NCBI GenBank assembly: GCA_943736015.1
Contig: OX031073.1
Coordinates: 28,361,210-28,425,209 of the forward strand
DNA: 64,000 bases
Direction of reading: 5' to 3'
Origin: Tridacna crocea
Lineage: Eukaryota > Mollusca > Bivalvia > Cardiida > Cardiidae
Below are positions 12,701 to 28,300 of this stretch, in pieces. Made by a program: the position numbers and the translations under genes. The notes under the pieces were generated by a model, which saw nothing but the letters and a program-made list of their open reading frames with translations, was not told the DNA's origin and did not search any database. How positions within the stretch are numbered: the first letter of the stretch is position 1; the number at the start of each line of letters is the position of its first letter.

Positions 12701-15700
12701 TAGACCAAATTGGAATTCTATTTTGGTCCAGACCGAATTAGAATTATACTTTGGTCTAGCCAGATTCCAGATCAACCTAGAGCAAATTTGGATTCCAGGC
12801 AGATCCAGAAGCTGCAAAAACCAAATTGGAATTTTTAATTTGAACCCAAAAATAAAAGAGGTTGTTCATCAGAAATTCAGAGTAAGAATAAATTCTTAAT
12901 ATTATGCACTTTAGCTGGAAGAAAATGTAGGAAATGGAGCAAATGTGGAAAAGAAAAAAGATATTGCTTTCACTAGAAATACAAGTACCTCTCAGTTGTA
13001 GACATATGTAAATCTGTTTGATTTAATAGAAAGATATAATGAAATTATCCAATAATGAAGTAGTGAGTATTGTAGGAAAAGGAGATGTTTTTCGTAATTT
13101 CCGAACAATTCTACCACAGAGTCGTAGTTGTAAACCTGTTTCTTTTTTTGTAGGATTGATATTATAAAAATGGGGGGAATGATTAATAAATCAAGTAGAA
13201 ATGATGAGAAAAAGGAGAATCGTTCATACTGTATAATTTTCCTTATCCCGCTGAATAACGAAAATGCAATTTTCAATTTGATTGTAAAAAACACAATATT
13301 GCTATTTCAAAAGAATGTATTGAGGAATCATATCTCTTTATCGGATAGCGTAGATCCAAGATCAGACTGCACGTTCTGTGCAGTCTAATCTTGATCTATG
13401 CTGTCCGCAAAAGGTCATGAAGTCGCGCGTAGCAGCCTAAGAGTAAAGCTTGGAAATACATAAATATAAGAATGAGGATAAATTCATTACTTACTACCTT
13501 TTTTTCCCCTTTCAAATAAATGTGTTTACTTATAAGCATTTATAGAAAAGTGTAAAAATCAAAATTTAGGCAATAAAGAAATGCATTTGCTGTGTGTTAA
13601 AATGGGTATACACTAAAAAAAATTCTAAAAAAAAGAAACGATTCCCATTTGGTCTAGGCAGATCCTGTATCTGCATAGCCAAACTTGATTTCTAATTCGG
13701 CCTGGCCAAAACTGGAATATGCCTAGACCAAATGAATATTCTATTTTGGTCTAGACTAAATTATAATTCTAGTCTGGTCTTGGTAGATTCCAGATCTGCT
13801 TACGCAGATTCCGGATCTGCCTGGATTCCAATCTGGCCAACGACATATACACAAGATTTTTTTTTTAAACATTAACACCGAAAGAAGAATAAAATAGTTT
13901 ATAGAGGAGTTCAGTCCACATATTTCCGAAATAATACTGATTTTAAGTGACTTTTGCTGCATTTCATGTTTTTCAGCAAACTCAAAGATCAAACACTTTC
14001 AACGCGTGAACCATAAGCAACAATGAAATCATTTTTCTACGATACGACGTAACAATAGTAATTCCCGCCTATGCTGTGGTTGGTTTCTCTGGCTTCACGC
14101 GCTCATGAATGAAAATTGATCAGAACTGGGACCAAGAAAAACAATAATCCACTACTAGTGTATCGTCAAAAATAAGTCATGCGTTTAATACACTGCTAGA
14201 GGCGGTTTGATGTGATAAATCGAGGTCTAACTAGCACTCTAAACATCAACTTCAATAAATCTTAACTACTCTTTTCGTGTCAAAGTAGCAGTTGTCTCTT
14301 GATCAATATTGTATCTTATTTCTAATGTCATTAGAATCGATAATATTCATCTTTTCCAATATTTTGTCCTTGTGTGATTTGTAAAGGATTCTAATAGCTT
14401 TCAGCTATTTTTTAAATACATATACATATATAAATATGCATTTAGTATTGCTGTTAACTTGCATTATTTTTTTATATCGTTAACTTTTTTCTGTACAATG
14501 CATAGTAATACATGTATCTTCTTGCAAGGATGCGTTTAAAAACATATTGTATTGCACTGCTATAAACATCTTCATAACCGCTCATATACTGGTATGCTTA
14601 TAGTTTTTAATTTCAAATGATCACCGTCAGAGTTCCTAGCGTCTACACCTGAAATATTATATTGTATACTAATAAGGTCATTTTCCTCCAACTTTTTGTC
14701 ATTTGGCAGTATTGTCCTTTATAGAGCTTACAGCAATAACGTCAGCCAATCAAAGTACATATTTACGATCAACAAAATTACCAATATGGGGTTTATTATC
14801 GTCATTTAAAATGATAAATGCACCAGTGGCTCTTAATCTGGCATGCATTGATTAAATTACTGTAAACTGTCTTTACAACAACGATTTTTTTTAAGATTTA
14901 GTAAGTTTTGAACAAAAACCAAACCAAAGGGGACCATTTTCAGTATCTAGCTTTAGGAGTATTCTTTTTATTTCAACATTGGTAACATTCATATAGTCTC
15001 TTAAAATGTCTATAAATGCTAAAACAAATTGAATTGGCTTTATCCTTTAAGGGTTCCTAAGTAGTATTAGCACTATTAACATTTTGTTAGGGTACTTCAA
15101 CAGGACAAGTTGACAAGAATGTTACAAAGTATATTAAATCTGTTGTGGCACGGGCTAATTTCAGATAAATATTAAGACCAGGACAAGTGATATCAAGGAA
15201 AAACATTTAGACACATTCATCTGTATTTTGTACTGGACAAGAAAATTTTAGCTTTTCTTTACTAGGATGCCAGCCATTGAAGGTAAAGCAGAAAAAAAAA
15301 CCCACATGTTAAAGGCAGTTGGTACGTTTGCATGGTGTTTCGTAAAGATTTTAATAAACTAACGTAGAGATATTAAAGATTATTTAAACAGTAGTGGATG
15401 AACACGGTATGACACGCTACACATTATTACGTTGTCAAGCAACAAATTAGCGGTCTACAACTTATAAACATAATTACCAGTCCTTCCTGTGTAATTAAAA
15501 AGGGTTTAAAGTTACCGTTAAATTTAACTCTTTACCACTCGACAAAATTTTAGACTGGTCCAAATTGAAAGCATTTGCAGACGACAAAATAAAGGTGACT
15601 GAAAAATTGAAATTTGTTCTAGGAAGGGTAGAAAACAATGTGGGAAAAGGAGAAAATTCTGGTTATCAGCATTTTCTCCTTTTCGCAGTGTTTTCAACAG

Positions 15701-18700
15701 GCTTCTTTCTCAGGGGCGTCAAAAGTAGGGATTGTGTGGTAATGGCTTAAAGTCACGTAATACTGTCAAAAATTAGTCCTAAAGTGTAGACCCTAACCAG
15801 CTCTTCAACCCCATATCAAAAGTCTGAAGTAACTACAGTGAAAAAAAAAGGGTTCTGAAAACATTGCATATGGGAAATTAAGATGGTGCTGGTACCAGCA
15901 TTTCCTCCTATTTCCCTAATGGTTCCCACCATTTTAAAGAAAAACCCCTAACTTAGTTCACACTTATTTTTTCTGCAGATGCTTTTAACATAGACAAGTG
16001 TTTTGTCATTTGGTAAAGAGACAACCAGATATCAAAGATAAAGATCAAGGTCTGTGCAAATCATTAACCAACCAGTCAATTCCTATCCATCTCTTAATGA
16101 CAAGACTAAATATCTGATTGACTAGGTAGATGACTAGTAATGGAGTTAAGCATTTCAGTAATTATTAGAACCGATCTCGTTGTAGATTATTTCTACTTGT
16201 TCTGCCTAATCCAGTATATAAACTTTCAGCTTCGAAAAAATACGCCGTTCAAAAAAAGCTATTTAATTGTACTATTTGAATCTCTTTTCTTTTAAATGAA
16301 GAAGTTTCATTTTCTAGTTAAGAAATATAAGGATTGTGTAAAGCTACAATAAAAGACTAGTGCGGTATTACCCTTATAGAATATCATAACTAACATTAAT
16401 AAAGATATACATGAACTAAGCTCCTAACCCTTTATAAATCAAAATTCGTAAGATAAAAGAAAAAAAAAACCAGAAAAGAATTCGCATACTGATACATAAC
16501 ATTTTTAAACAAGAAAATCTATTAATTGTGCCCATCTAATTCATAAGTTCAAATGCATAAAAAGCTAAAAAATGAATAACATAATCAACATGTTTAAGTG
16601 TTAAGAAAACAAACTCATACAGTTTTTAACCCTTATAATGCTGTGAAGAATCAGAGCATTCTGCCATGTAAGAAGAACTAGAACAGTGACGGTATAGAAT
16701 GTACATTTTGATTTTAATTGCAGATATTAGGTTTATATTTTTGCAATATTCTGCCCAATTCGGTACTGGATGAATTATTTCTAAATAGAAAAAAATGCTT
16801 AACTCATTACCTCCTACAACATAATTGCAACCGACCACTTTTAGAACTCTCTAAAAATGTTGGCACTGTAAATGTACTACCCCTTAGGCTGCTATGTGCA
16901 ACTAAAGGACCTTTTGCGGATAGTATAGATCAAGATAGGACTGCACAGAACGTGCAGTCTGATCTTGGATCTGTTTGATAAGGAGATATTTTTCCCCAAA
17001 ATATACCTCCAAAATACATTAATTTTACTATTGGCTTAAAGTTTTATTTCATTTATCCTTCAAGTTAAGAGTTAAGGTCTGATACATGAGAAAATATCGA
17101 GGCAAAAGGAAAAGTTAGTCATATATAAGAACTTCCTTTTGACACTATGCTTATAAAGGCAGTCAGCGGCCAAATGCAAAATGCTGTCTGCAGGAGATAA
17201 TGAAATGCTTAACTCAGCAGTGCAAGGGTTCATTGATGGTTGCTGAAATAGAATAATGTCTCTTACCTGTTCCTCTTCAGGTTCCTCCTCGGGAGACGTA
17301 GTGACGTTTGCACGAGTCACAGACTCTGGTTCTGGTGAGAAAGACTGATCCCTGACAATGATATAATCTCCCTCATCCTCAGACTCCTCGGGTTTCGGAG
17401 ATTCGTACTGAAATAGATGGTGGAATGTTATCATCAACAAGAGAACTTAGATAGTCTTTTCCAACCTATTTAGATTTCATCATAATTTTACATTCTAAGA
17501 ATAGCCATCTAATTGGCTGAGACTATGGTGCACTGCTTACGTAATTTACGTATAAATTTTCTTATCATCAGTGTACTGTCCACGATTTGACAAAGAGTTT
17601 ACAGCATACAAATTATAGTTAAATCGTCAATAATCGCGATATACCGAAGTTCGCGAACATTTTGTTTTTCTTGTAAGTCACGTGATACTGTGTCGGATCG
17701 AAGCTGATCATGCCATACCATTTATCAATTAAGCTTTGCCCAAAATGATCGTCTTGTTCGTATTCTTTTGAAGAATCAAGCTATGTGATAGTAACCACTT
17801 AATATATACAATTTTATGTAGGGTTTTTAACACTTTTCCCTTGCATGAAACATTCTTTCGAAGTACTTTTCCAAGTATTATCTACATAAAACTAAAGCTT
17901 AAAAAATGATACCATGTTTCTTCATATTCACTAACCTCAGTTGATTGTAATTTATTAAACAAAAAATCAAAATGCACTTCTTAAAATGACCAGACAGACT
18001 ATTAATGTCCTATTCAATCAAATTGTTGGACTTGAAATACAGAATTAGATTGAAATTTAGAATATTTAGAAAGGTATGTGAATTGCATCCAGTGAATAGC
18101 GTTATTACGTTCCAACTGGTATTAGGGAGAAGCTATGGGACAATTGAAACAAAAATGTGCAAAAAGCAACAAAATTATTTACACCTACATACACATATGC
18201 TACATATTTGATATAGGTGGATGCTAAGACCAACACAAATTTTATCCTTTTCCAATGCTCTTACCTCAGGTTCTGGAGAAGGTTCAGATTCTGGCGGTGG
18301 CGGTGTTGGTTCTTTAGGTGGTTCAGATGGGGCAACTGGCTCTGGAGTTGGTTCTTTGACAGGCGATGTGGCCTCTATTGCCGTCTCCGGTTCAGGAGCT
18401 ACTTCTTCTTCCTTCTTTTTGCCCTTCCCTTTACCTTTCTTAGGTTTTTTGGTTGGTTTCACAGGAGCTTTAGGCTTAGCCTTTGGTTTACCTAAATCCA
18501 TGAATATGGAAACTATATCAGTTTGGTCCCTACTACTCAAATTAGGAAAATTTTTGGGAGAGGATATTTTCCCCAAATTTTAATGAAAAACATTTCAGGA
18601 AAAGACGAAACGGCTTGTCATAATTGGGAAAAGGAATAATTTCTTGTCACAATCAACTGTTCCTTTTCTTTAAAGCTGTTTACTGCAGTATTTTGTAAAT

Positions 18701-19265
18701 TGGTGTTGTTAAGAGTTAACAAGGTACTTTATCGAATCTTTACCAAACCATCTTATGTTTTCATGGCCTTGATGAGGAAGAATTTGAAAACATGCTTTAA
18801 CCCTTTACTCCACGGATACTCATTTCTACGCATTGCTTTTAGGAGCCTTTGGAAAACATTGTGGCAAAAGGTGAAATTGCTCGTGACGAGCAATTTCACC
18901 TTTTGCCACAATGTTTTCTACACTATCAAAAGGTGTCATATAAGCATAAGAAACGGCTTCATCCTTGCTGTTATTTAGAGTCAGTATACCACAGAAATGC
19001 CTTATGGGGTAAAGGGTTAATGAACACTGTTGAAAAAAGAGAAACGATTTTTGCTTGCAGTTTCTTATTTCCATTCAATATGGTCTATCATTTAACTGAC
19101 ATGTCTCATCATTAAAAACACATATGATTTTTTGTTTAAAAATGTTTTGACTACAGATTTGTTAAAACCCTGGCCGTCTGGTTAATAGTTCAAGCTTGAT
19201 CTAAAATATTCTGAGTAAGTGTCTCAATTTTTTGATGTTAACTATGCTCGCAGAGATTTCATAAA

Positions 19266-19309
<44 letters not shown>

Positions 19310-22300
19310 CTTTTTCCTTTTTTCCTTTTTTCCCTTATAGTCTCATTTTTCTAGGAAATTACTTATAAAATTATAATAATTATAACAATTATCATAATGA
19401 AATAACAAAAGGTGTTTTTCTGTTACTGAGACTTTTTCTATCAGTAAAACTGATAACAGAGAAGAAAATAATTGTCATGACATGAAAAGCCATTACAATG
19501 GATAAAATATACATGCAGAGTAACATAAAGCTGACCTACATATGTAACACTGTAAAAGATGATGAAGTAAGAAATGCAGGAAGACTGACACTTAGCTACA
19601 TAAATTAATAATGAAAAGAAGGAAATGACAGTCCTATGTTGCTCGTCTTAGTCACCAAGGTTTAATAAAAGCATATACGCAGTTTAGGTCGGAGCCATAT
19701 GACCCTCTAAATATGTCATCTGAAATCTATGGGACAAAATAAGCACAACACTGACAGGAAGGTATTTGACAATACTCAATACAACAAGGCAATTGGCATT
19801 AAAAAGCTCATCTGGTAGGTCATCTATGGTTAATAAATTTGAAGAGATCCAGATTTAAGTAATGTAAAACAGATGCATTTAAGCGATATACTTCCAGGTT
19901 GCCTACTTCTAAACCCTATGTGACACAATCTTAAACTATGTAAGATATCATTTAGACATTCTGTTCAAGTTTCAAGATTATCAGGCTGAAAATGTTTCCT
20001 ATGAAAAGAACAGAAGTCTTTCCTAATATTTAGCCCTGTAACCTTCTTTTGACTTGAAGCAACCATATTTCAGTGTTGTACGAGCTATCATTTAGACAAA
20101 CAATCTAACCAAATTTCAACAGCATGAGGCCGAAAATGTGGCCTCTAGAGGGCACACAAGCTTTTTCTAAGATTTAGCCCTCTGACCTACTTTTTCATCC
20201 TACATGACCCATTTTCGAATATGTTCTATAAATCATCAAGCAAAATATCCTGACCAAGTTTAAAGAGCATACGGCTGGAAATCTGACATCTTGGCTTCAC
20301 ACGATTTTCTAAGATCTGACCATACAACCTTCTTCTTGGCTTGCGATGAACAGCTTTTGAACCTAAGATATTATCAAGATAAGCATCCGTACCAAGTTTC
20401 AAGGGTTTGGGGCTGAAACTCTGGGCTTTAGAGTGGAAATAAACTTTTCTGAGATCAAGCCTTGTTACTTATTTCTTCAGCCGAGGTGACCAAATTTCGA
20501 CCTCGTCTGGGATATCTTCAACATAAATATTCGGACTAAGTTACACGAGTAACTGACTGAAAATTAGGACTCTATAGCGCAGAAAAGGGTAAATGTTAAC
20601 GTCAAGACAACTGATGACACACGGGAGACAGAGCAGGATCACAAAGGTTCACCTTCAGCACTTCATGCTCATGTAAGGTAATAAGATGTATAAGCATTTT
20701 GTCCCGTAGTTCAGGACAGGAAGATCTTTGAAATTCTGCGAAGTAAATGGTAGAATAGGCATAGCTATACTAAGCCAAATATATCATTTTTAAAAAGATC
20801 CTGCTCAAGGGCCACATGATAATGCTACAAATGAAATATCGACCTTGCAGGCCAAATAACCCTATTACCAAAAGGTTCTTGCTTTTTTTCAGTGCCTGTA
20901 AGGAAATAATGTTACCGTTATATGAAAAAGGCCAAACCAAACCGGTAACCCTACAGTTTTAAGCATTGTTGTGCTCTAACATGTCGAAAACAATTGGGAA
21001 GCATACAGTATGAATATAAAAGCCTGCATAATTCTACTACATAAAGAATGCATGAAAAAAAGAACGCTGATTAATTTGGCAAAATCAACGGCATTATCGC
21101 GACAAATAATGATGAAAGTTAAAAATTTCTCGATTGAAGTAAAAGAATAAGTGTGAGTAATTAATGCCAAAGAATAGATTCAATATCTTAATCTTTTACA
21201 ATTTACATGAATATTTAACGACCCTGATGACATTCGAATGATGTCTAACATTATTCTAAAAAGAGTTACGATCATGTTGCTGCAGCAGTCCACCTAACTG
21301 TGCCTACATTGGCACCTAATGATACTAGAGATACACGAAAGATGCGTTGCCCAAAGACAATACGTCAAGTATCGATTGAACTACGGACTATTTCAAATTG
21401 CATACAAATTTCGTTCTAAATCGAGGAAGTAACGAAATCTCTAACCTACAAGTTTAACCAAATACTAAACCCATCAGAAATTAGCTTCTTTTATTTCTTC
21501 ATAATGATAGTTAATATGCCATTTAGAATGATCAGTGAAGAGTGATTCCCTAAATACAAAGGCAGAAAATCTCAAGATACGTACGCAAGATAGAATGACA
21601 AATTCAGTTTAAAAAATATTTTTTTTTCCAGATTACAGAGTGCAAAGAAAGTATTGTTCCTTAATTTAAAAGCAGACTTGGAAAATAAAGCTTAGGTCTA
21701 TTTACGCAACATATATAGACATGTACAGTATATACAAAGGGAAAATATACAAAAAGAAACTACGGTTAAACTAAGTAAATTCCACAGTAAATTTGCTCTG
21801 CATGATAGCAACTTTGTTAAAATATCTGCCTCAAGTTTAATTTGCATCGAGACTGTGGCCAAGGGAGAAATCGTCTTAATTTTTCAGATAAAGGCAAGAC
21901 TGCACTACATGCGCAATCTGAGCTTAGATTGACCCCTCCCCCCCTTTGGTATGTGGAAAAATTCAACTCAAATTTTAATTGTGAACCTTACTACTTACTA
22001 ATCATATGGATCATACTTATAGTTTTAAGCTTTTTAAGATAAAGAAGAAAAACCCCAAATTCTCTAGGAATATCTTTGTGCTAGAACGAAACTAAGTTGC
22101 TGCTACAAACACATGCAACTGGTACTAAATGCATTTAGATTTTCAAAGCCAAATGAACTTTTAAAAATGAACCTGTTTCAAATTTTTTTATCTTTGCTTC
22201 ACTCATTACCAACTGTAGCAAACTATATACTACTTTGAATACATTTTTAATTAAGATATTAATAATCAATATATATCCAACTTTAACAGCTGGAAAAAAT

Positions 22301-25300
22301 GGCGGGCAAATAAGAACATTCTCTTTGGCAACAATTTCTCATTTTGCCTCTTTGTTGTCAATTTCTGCTATAGCACAAACAGTGTGCCCGTTAAGGAAAA
22401 ATCATGCATCAGTCACAAATTTACTGTGTATAAAAAGGTTTAGGTTCTAAAGATATCCGGTTAAATACAGAACATGCTACGGATAGGATTTATTCATCTT
22501 ACGTGGTTGAGCTGGAAGGGTTGGGGGTAAACCAGGGTATATTTTTGTGTTCTCTTTAGTATGATCGATTGGACCAGCTAGAAGAGAGAAAAATAGTGTT
22601 ATGAGCCATTAGTGAAAGAATTGGTGAAAATGATTTTTTTCAGCCCAAAAGTCCTAGAAAACCACAACAGATCCCTGAAATAAATATAAAGTTAGTAAAG
22701 TCAACTGTTTGCATTTGCCAGATAGAAAATGGACAACTTAACAAATATCTTTCACATGGATCCATCCTTTTGGAACATCTGAAAACTATGTTATAGTCTT
22801 GGTCAATCACGTGTACATAGTTTATATGTGCTGGTGCTGGTGAACACCTCAAAACAAACAGAAGGTTTCAATCAACTGACTAGTGCCAATGAATTTTAAT
22901 CCTACATGGGTCAAACTTCTGTGCATGCCTCACCAACATCTTGCAGTGGCGGCTCTTTCTCCTTAACAACATTTGGCTCAATGTCTTTAGACTCTGTCTT
23001 AACTGGAGTTGGCAGTTTCTTCTGTTCTTCTTTTGAAGGTTCCTTGTCTTTTGTGGGTTCTGTGGCCAGGGTTTGGGGTATTTCTGGTTTTGGCCTTTCT
23101 TTCTTCTTCGGTGTCTTTGCTTTCCTAACTACTGAATAAACCAGGAATCATTTCTAATTAATACAAACCTTAAATTGTACTGCATTTATATGTATTTAAA
23201 TGTAAATATCGCTATTTCAACTACAGAATTTATGTAGATTTTATGATACCAAATATGTTTGTATAATTTATATAATCATTAAAAAGTTCATTAAGCATGT
23301 AATATTTGGTAACCTAAACAGATAACTCACTGTAATTCAAGACATTTTACATAGCCCATTTTTCCTCACCGTCGAACACAATTACTTTCATGAAGCATTA
23401 TCAATTGGACAGAATAAGTTGTGGTAACATTCCTCCTAAACATGAAAAAATCAGATCTCCAAATCATCAATGTATATTTTGGGCTACAAATGAAACCGGT
23501 CAGTCCGTTGATTGGATATCTTCCCCAGAGGGCAAACATTTCTACGTAGAAAATAGTCAGATTGAACATATAGTAAGACAGATGGACAAACAATCCCACA
23601 TTTCATTATCTATTGGGCATTTGTGTAGATTAACCTTTTCCCAAACGGCACATTTTGGACCAGACCAAATTGAAAGCATTTTGCATGTGACAAATTAACA
23701 GTTGCTAAATAGATGGTTTTTCTATATGACAAGGTAGAAAACATTGTAGGAAAAGGAGAAAATGTGGATTACCAGCATTTTCTCCTTTTCCCGCAATGTT
23801 TTCAAAAGGCTTCTATTCCTGACCCGTAAAAACCAGGGATTGTTTGGTAAAGGGTTAAGACCATGATACGAATTCACAGGCAATTTTAATAGAATTCACA
23901 CATTGCATGATTTTATTATCAATGTCATGGAAATTATAATGTTAGTGGATTACGATTGGGATGGATGCAAAACTCTTTTATTCTACTAATCTTTTAAAAC
24001 CGTATCGAATAGCTATAAAAATCGAGACGACAACTTTTTGAACTTGCCATCGACTAACATGAAGATATTCTGTCAAAGGCCGACATAACTTCCACCAGGA
24101 TATGCAACAGTAGTTTATATTTCAGATTAAATGTTTCATAAATTGAGAATCCTTTCAAAATTAGGTGTTCAAATTTTCTTTCAGGACTTAGTACGTTAAG
24201 GGAAAGGTCTTTTTTTTTTTTTATCTTTTTTCCATTCCAGGAAAGAAACATAAAACTATATACTTGAAATAGCTGAGAAAGTAAATAAATGACATAAATG
24301 TATAAGAAAAACATACTAGGGAACTTATGGTGTTGGATTGGGTTTCAAACAGTGATTACATGCAAACTTAAAGCAAACCTTTCGATATACCTTTATCATT
24401 TGACTTCTCTCTTGATGATTTAGACTGTTTGGATCCTTGTGAAACAGCTGATTTCTTAATTTCTAAACAAGGCATAACAAAAAAAAAATGAGAATATGGA
24501 AACACTGATATTCGTTTCCTCGCTTGCCACTATGAGAAAGGATTTCTTACTTGTTACTGAATAATTATTATAATACTTTATGTCTGGAATAAAAAACAAG
24601 AGCGCAATGATGGCCCTGCATCTCTCACCTGAGTAAATAGGCGAAATTTCTCTCCCTGTGAATAATACAATTATCGACCATTTGTCTAGTCAATTGAACT
24701 AAAAATGTGACCTCTAGAGTGTCCACAAGAATTTTTCTTAAGTTGACCTAGTAATCTACTTTATCACCAAGAGTGTCCAAATTTTTAACTCATCAAAAAT
24801 TTGTCAAGAAGATAATTCTGAACAGTTTTCAAGTATATTGTGCAATAAATGTGCCTCTACAGTACCCACATGGTATTTCTTAAATTTGACCGGGAGGCCT
24901 AGTTTATGACCCCAGGTGACCCAATTTCAATGGTACCCGATATTTCAGAGAGACGAATATTCTGACTAAATTTCAGGTCAATGGAGCCATAAATGTGGCC
25001 TCTAGAGTGCCCTCTAGGTATTTCTTTAATTTGATCTTGTGACCTAGTTTATGACCCCAGGTGACCCAATTTTTAACTCGCAGAAAATCTTGTGGTCAGG
25101 TGAGCTAAAAACTTAGAACAGGTTTACTACGTAACAAATATTTAAGTTCTACGCCTCCAAGTTTTTTACTCCTAGGGTGGGGCTAGTTTTGACCTCAGGG
25201 CCATCATATTAACAAACTTAGTAGAGGTCCACTAGGATATGCTACATAAAAAATATCAAAGCTCTATGCATTCCAATTTCAGAGAAGAAGAATTTTAAAG

Positions 25301-28300
25301 TTTTCCTTCTTTATTCCTATGTTCGAACTTGTGACTTTCCCATGTTCGAACTTGTGACTCCCGGGCCGGAGCCAGTTTTGACCCCAGGGCCATCATATGA
25401 ACAAACTTGGTAGAGGTCCACTAGGAGATGCTACATATCAAAAGTATCAAAGCTCTGCGCCTTCTGATTTCAGAGGTGAATAATTCCAATGATCTTATAT
25501 TTTTCTTCTTTTTGTTGCCATGGCAACCAGAGTTATGGGCGGAAATAAATTTTTAAACAACTTTGTTAGCCCTTCACCCAAGGAACATCCCTGCCAAGTC
25601 TCATCAAGATTAGCCGGAGGTTTTGGAGCAGGGGATGTTTTAAAAGGAAATTGTTGACGGGCGACGGAGGACAGACAAAGGACCATCACAATAGCTCACC
25701 CTGAGTACCTTGTGCTCCGGTGAGCCAATAAACAAACATGATTTGCAGCAGTATAGATAATTTAGGAATGAATATGAGAAAAAAGTCTTGGAACCACAAA
25801 TATGTTACATATCGATGCTGAAACAAAAAAGAAAATAGCTAAAACAGGCAGAGAAGTGTGGGTTTACAAAACTTTCAACAAACCATGAAATAAAACCTTT
25901 GAGGTAAGCATTCTTTGCAATTGTGTCGATAAGATTAATCCACTGGAAATCATAACAAAGGTAAATTATTTATCAAAAAGTCACTGTTTCGATGTCCCTG
26001 AGAATAACGAATCTTGAAGACATTTTGGGAAAACAGAAAATTTAATTGTTTTCTGTACCTGCTATCATTACGAACGAATATAAAAATGTGTCTGCTTTGT
26101 AAGAGTTTCAGTGAAAAACGACATATCAAACCCCAAAAATAGTGCTGGCCTCTGTTTAGCCTCTGGCTAAAGTACTTCATCGTACTTAGCATATTATCTT
26201 TTTGTAATCAAATAAACTTGTCACTAACTATATAGATTACTTTTGTTTTACATTATTAAGGTAGGCAACATTTGAAATCTGTTTTGAAAGAGATGTTTGT
26301 TAATGAGAATGCTCTTTTCCTATAATCGTTTTCATGTCATTAAAAAAAATCTCTTTTTATTTAATTATTTTCTCCTGTATAACTGGCGAGGCGACGGTTT
26401 TGTTGTGCCTATTATTGCATGTGGTCAGGTAATAGCCTAAATTATGGCAGCTTAAATTTTCGTGTACCCATTTTGTCTTGTTTGATAATTCAGTTTTGTT
26501 TAAAAAAAAGTTTAAAACTAGACTGATAAAAAAGCCAGTTAATATCCCTCCAAGCGATGACAAAAGCTCAACTACATGTGAAGTAGGATGCATGATTATT
26601 GAAATTACCGAGAACTTAATTCGATACTGGATAGAGGCAAATATATAAACTCTTATCCTGCACATCAATAAATTATCAATACATTGACTGCAGAAATGAG
26701 GAAATCCTTGACAGACACAGAGACTTGGACAAATGACAGACGAATCTACAACCTGATTCCACAAGCCCCTAAAATAATCCTATGCAAAGGTTGCATGACA
26801 CACTAGGGCCACTGACCCTAAAGTGCTTACCAGAGTAGTCATCTGGAATTGACAAAATCCTGGTCGTAATAATGTGAAACATAAGGGTGACTTACTTTAA
26901 GATTAACTTGACCTCTTTTTTGAAGGTGTCAGAGTATATCGCTAAGAAAAACATTCCAACAGATTTTCGTGAGTAATGGGCTGAAAATATTACAACCAAA
27001 TTGCTCACAACGTTTTACTAAGATTTGGCTTAGTGACCTGTAATATTAAAATTAACTTCCGGCAAAACGCTACCCACGTGTTGGATTGAACTGGCAGCCT
27101 GTTATCGATCTCCGTATCAACGTCTATCGGACGGCAACGGGAGATACAAGGGGTACCAGTTTAGTCTTGAATCACTTAACCTGTGACGAAGACTGGAAAT
27201 GAAAACATGTTTCACAGATCATATTGACATGACGTGATCGAATTTCAACCATATCTGAGATATCAAAAAAAAAAAAACATTCAGACCAAGTTTTTTGAAT
27301 ATCGTACGGGAAATGCTGCCTATAGAGGACTACCAAGATTTTCCTAAAATTTGGCCGAGTTACCTTCAGTTTGACCTGCCGTGATCGAATTTCAAACTTT
27401 TATTAGATAAAATCAAGACAAACATTCTGACAATGGATTAGACACAAACCTTTTCTAGGGTCTGGCCAATTGGCCTTGTTTTCACTCGGGAAATGCTGCC
27501 TATAGAGGACTACCAAGATTTTCCTAAAATTTGGCCGAGTTACCTTCAGTTTGACCTGCCGTGATCGAATTTCAAACTTTTATTAGATAAAATCAAGACA
27601 AACATTCTGACAATGGATTGGGTATTTGGCTGAAAATGTGGCCTCTAGAGTGCACACAAGCTGTGTCTACGGTAAGGTCCAGTCACCTACTTTTTGCCCT
27701 GACATGATCCAATCACGAAATTGCCCAGATTTTATCAACACAAACTTTTTGACAAAAAATCTTGAGTATCGGAATGAAAATGTTGCCTTAACTGACGTCG
27801 CACGGCGCACAACGCAGAAGAGCGACGGACGGAGTACGATCACAAAAGCTCACCTTGACCACTTCTTGCTCCGGTGAGCTACCCATATCAACTGAAGATT
27901 GTTGCAAAAAAATACTGAGAAAAAGAAAACAGTAACACTGCACAACTGTCCCTGAAATTACAACCATGATGTCTTCCAGTCAGTGTACAATAAAAATGTG
28001 CCAAGAAAACCACATAATCTGTGTGTGCACGAGCTTTCAAACGGTTGAAGCACTATCAAAGAACAAAACGATCAATGTGTAAATGCATAATGTATGCAAG
28101 GATACTTCCTCCAAAATTGTAGAATCTTATTCCTTCGAAAATGATTGTTTGGTTTGATAGAAAATTGTTGCACTTTTGTCGTAACATGTTTCTTTGGGGG
28201 CGAGTAACTGTATCAACACTGTTTTGATTATATAAACCTCACCATACTTGTTTTTCCTGAACTGTTTTGGCTACTTGTTAAGTTTTACCACATAGGCCCA

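Larger units (their letters stand above)
10896..17266. other. Intron sequence
   Basis: 6.4-kb intron of the large gene. It contains the 128-bp tandem repeat at 12571-12826 and its relatives, two family D palindromes and two family A copies, which are listed separately. The remainder shows no exon that keeps the frame. Confidence 0.4.
18492..22502. other. Intron sequence
   Basis: Besides the subfamily B copy, the (TC)n tract and the long interspersed element, a possible family D remnant lies at 21846-21935 (CAAGACTGCACTACATGCGCAATCTGAGC). The rest is unrecognised. Confidence 0.35.

Noticed and set aside
12582..12899. Plus-strand open frame with repeated PDQ/RPN motifs
   Set aside because: It runs through a 128-bp tandem repeat whose unit is not a multiple of three, so the two halves are read in different frames.
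18217..18583. Two long plus-strand open frames rich in Gly/Ser or Phe/Arg/Trp
   Set aside because: They are antisense to the Lys/Pro/Glu exon at 18265-18491, whose codon bias keeps the opposite strand open. Splice sites and phase support the minus strand.
26357..26764. 135-codon minus-strand open frame
   Set aside because: Longest open frame in the window but without homology I can recognise, without splice context and with low coding character. AT-rich introns of this size give such frames by chance.
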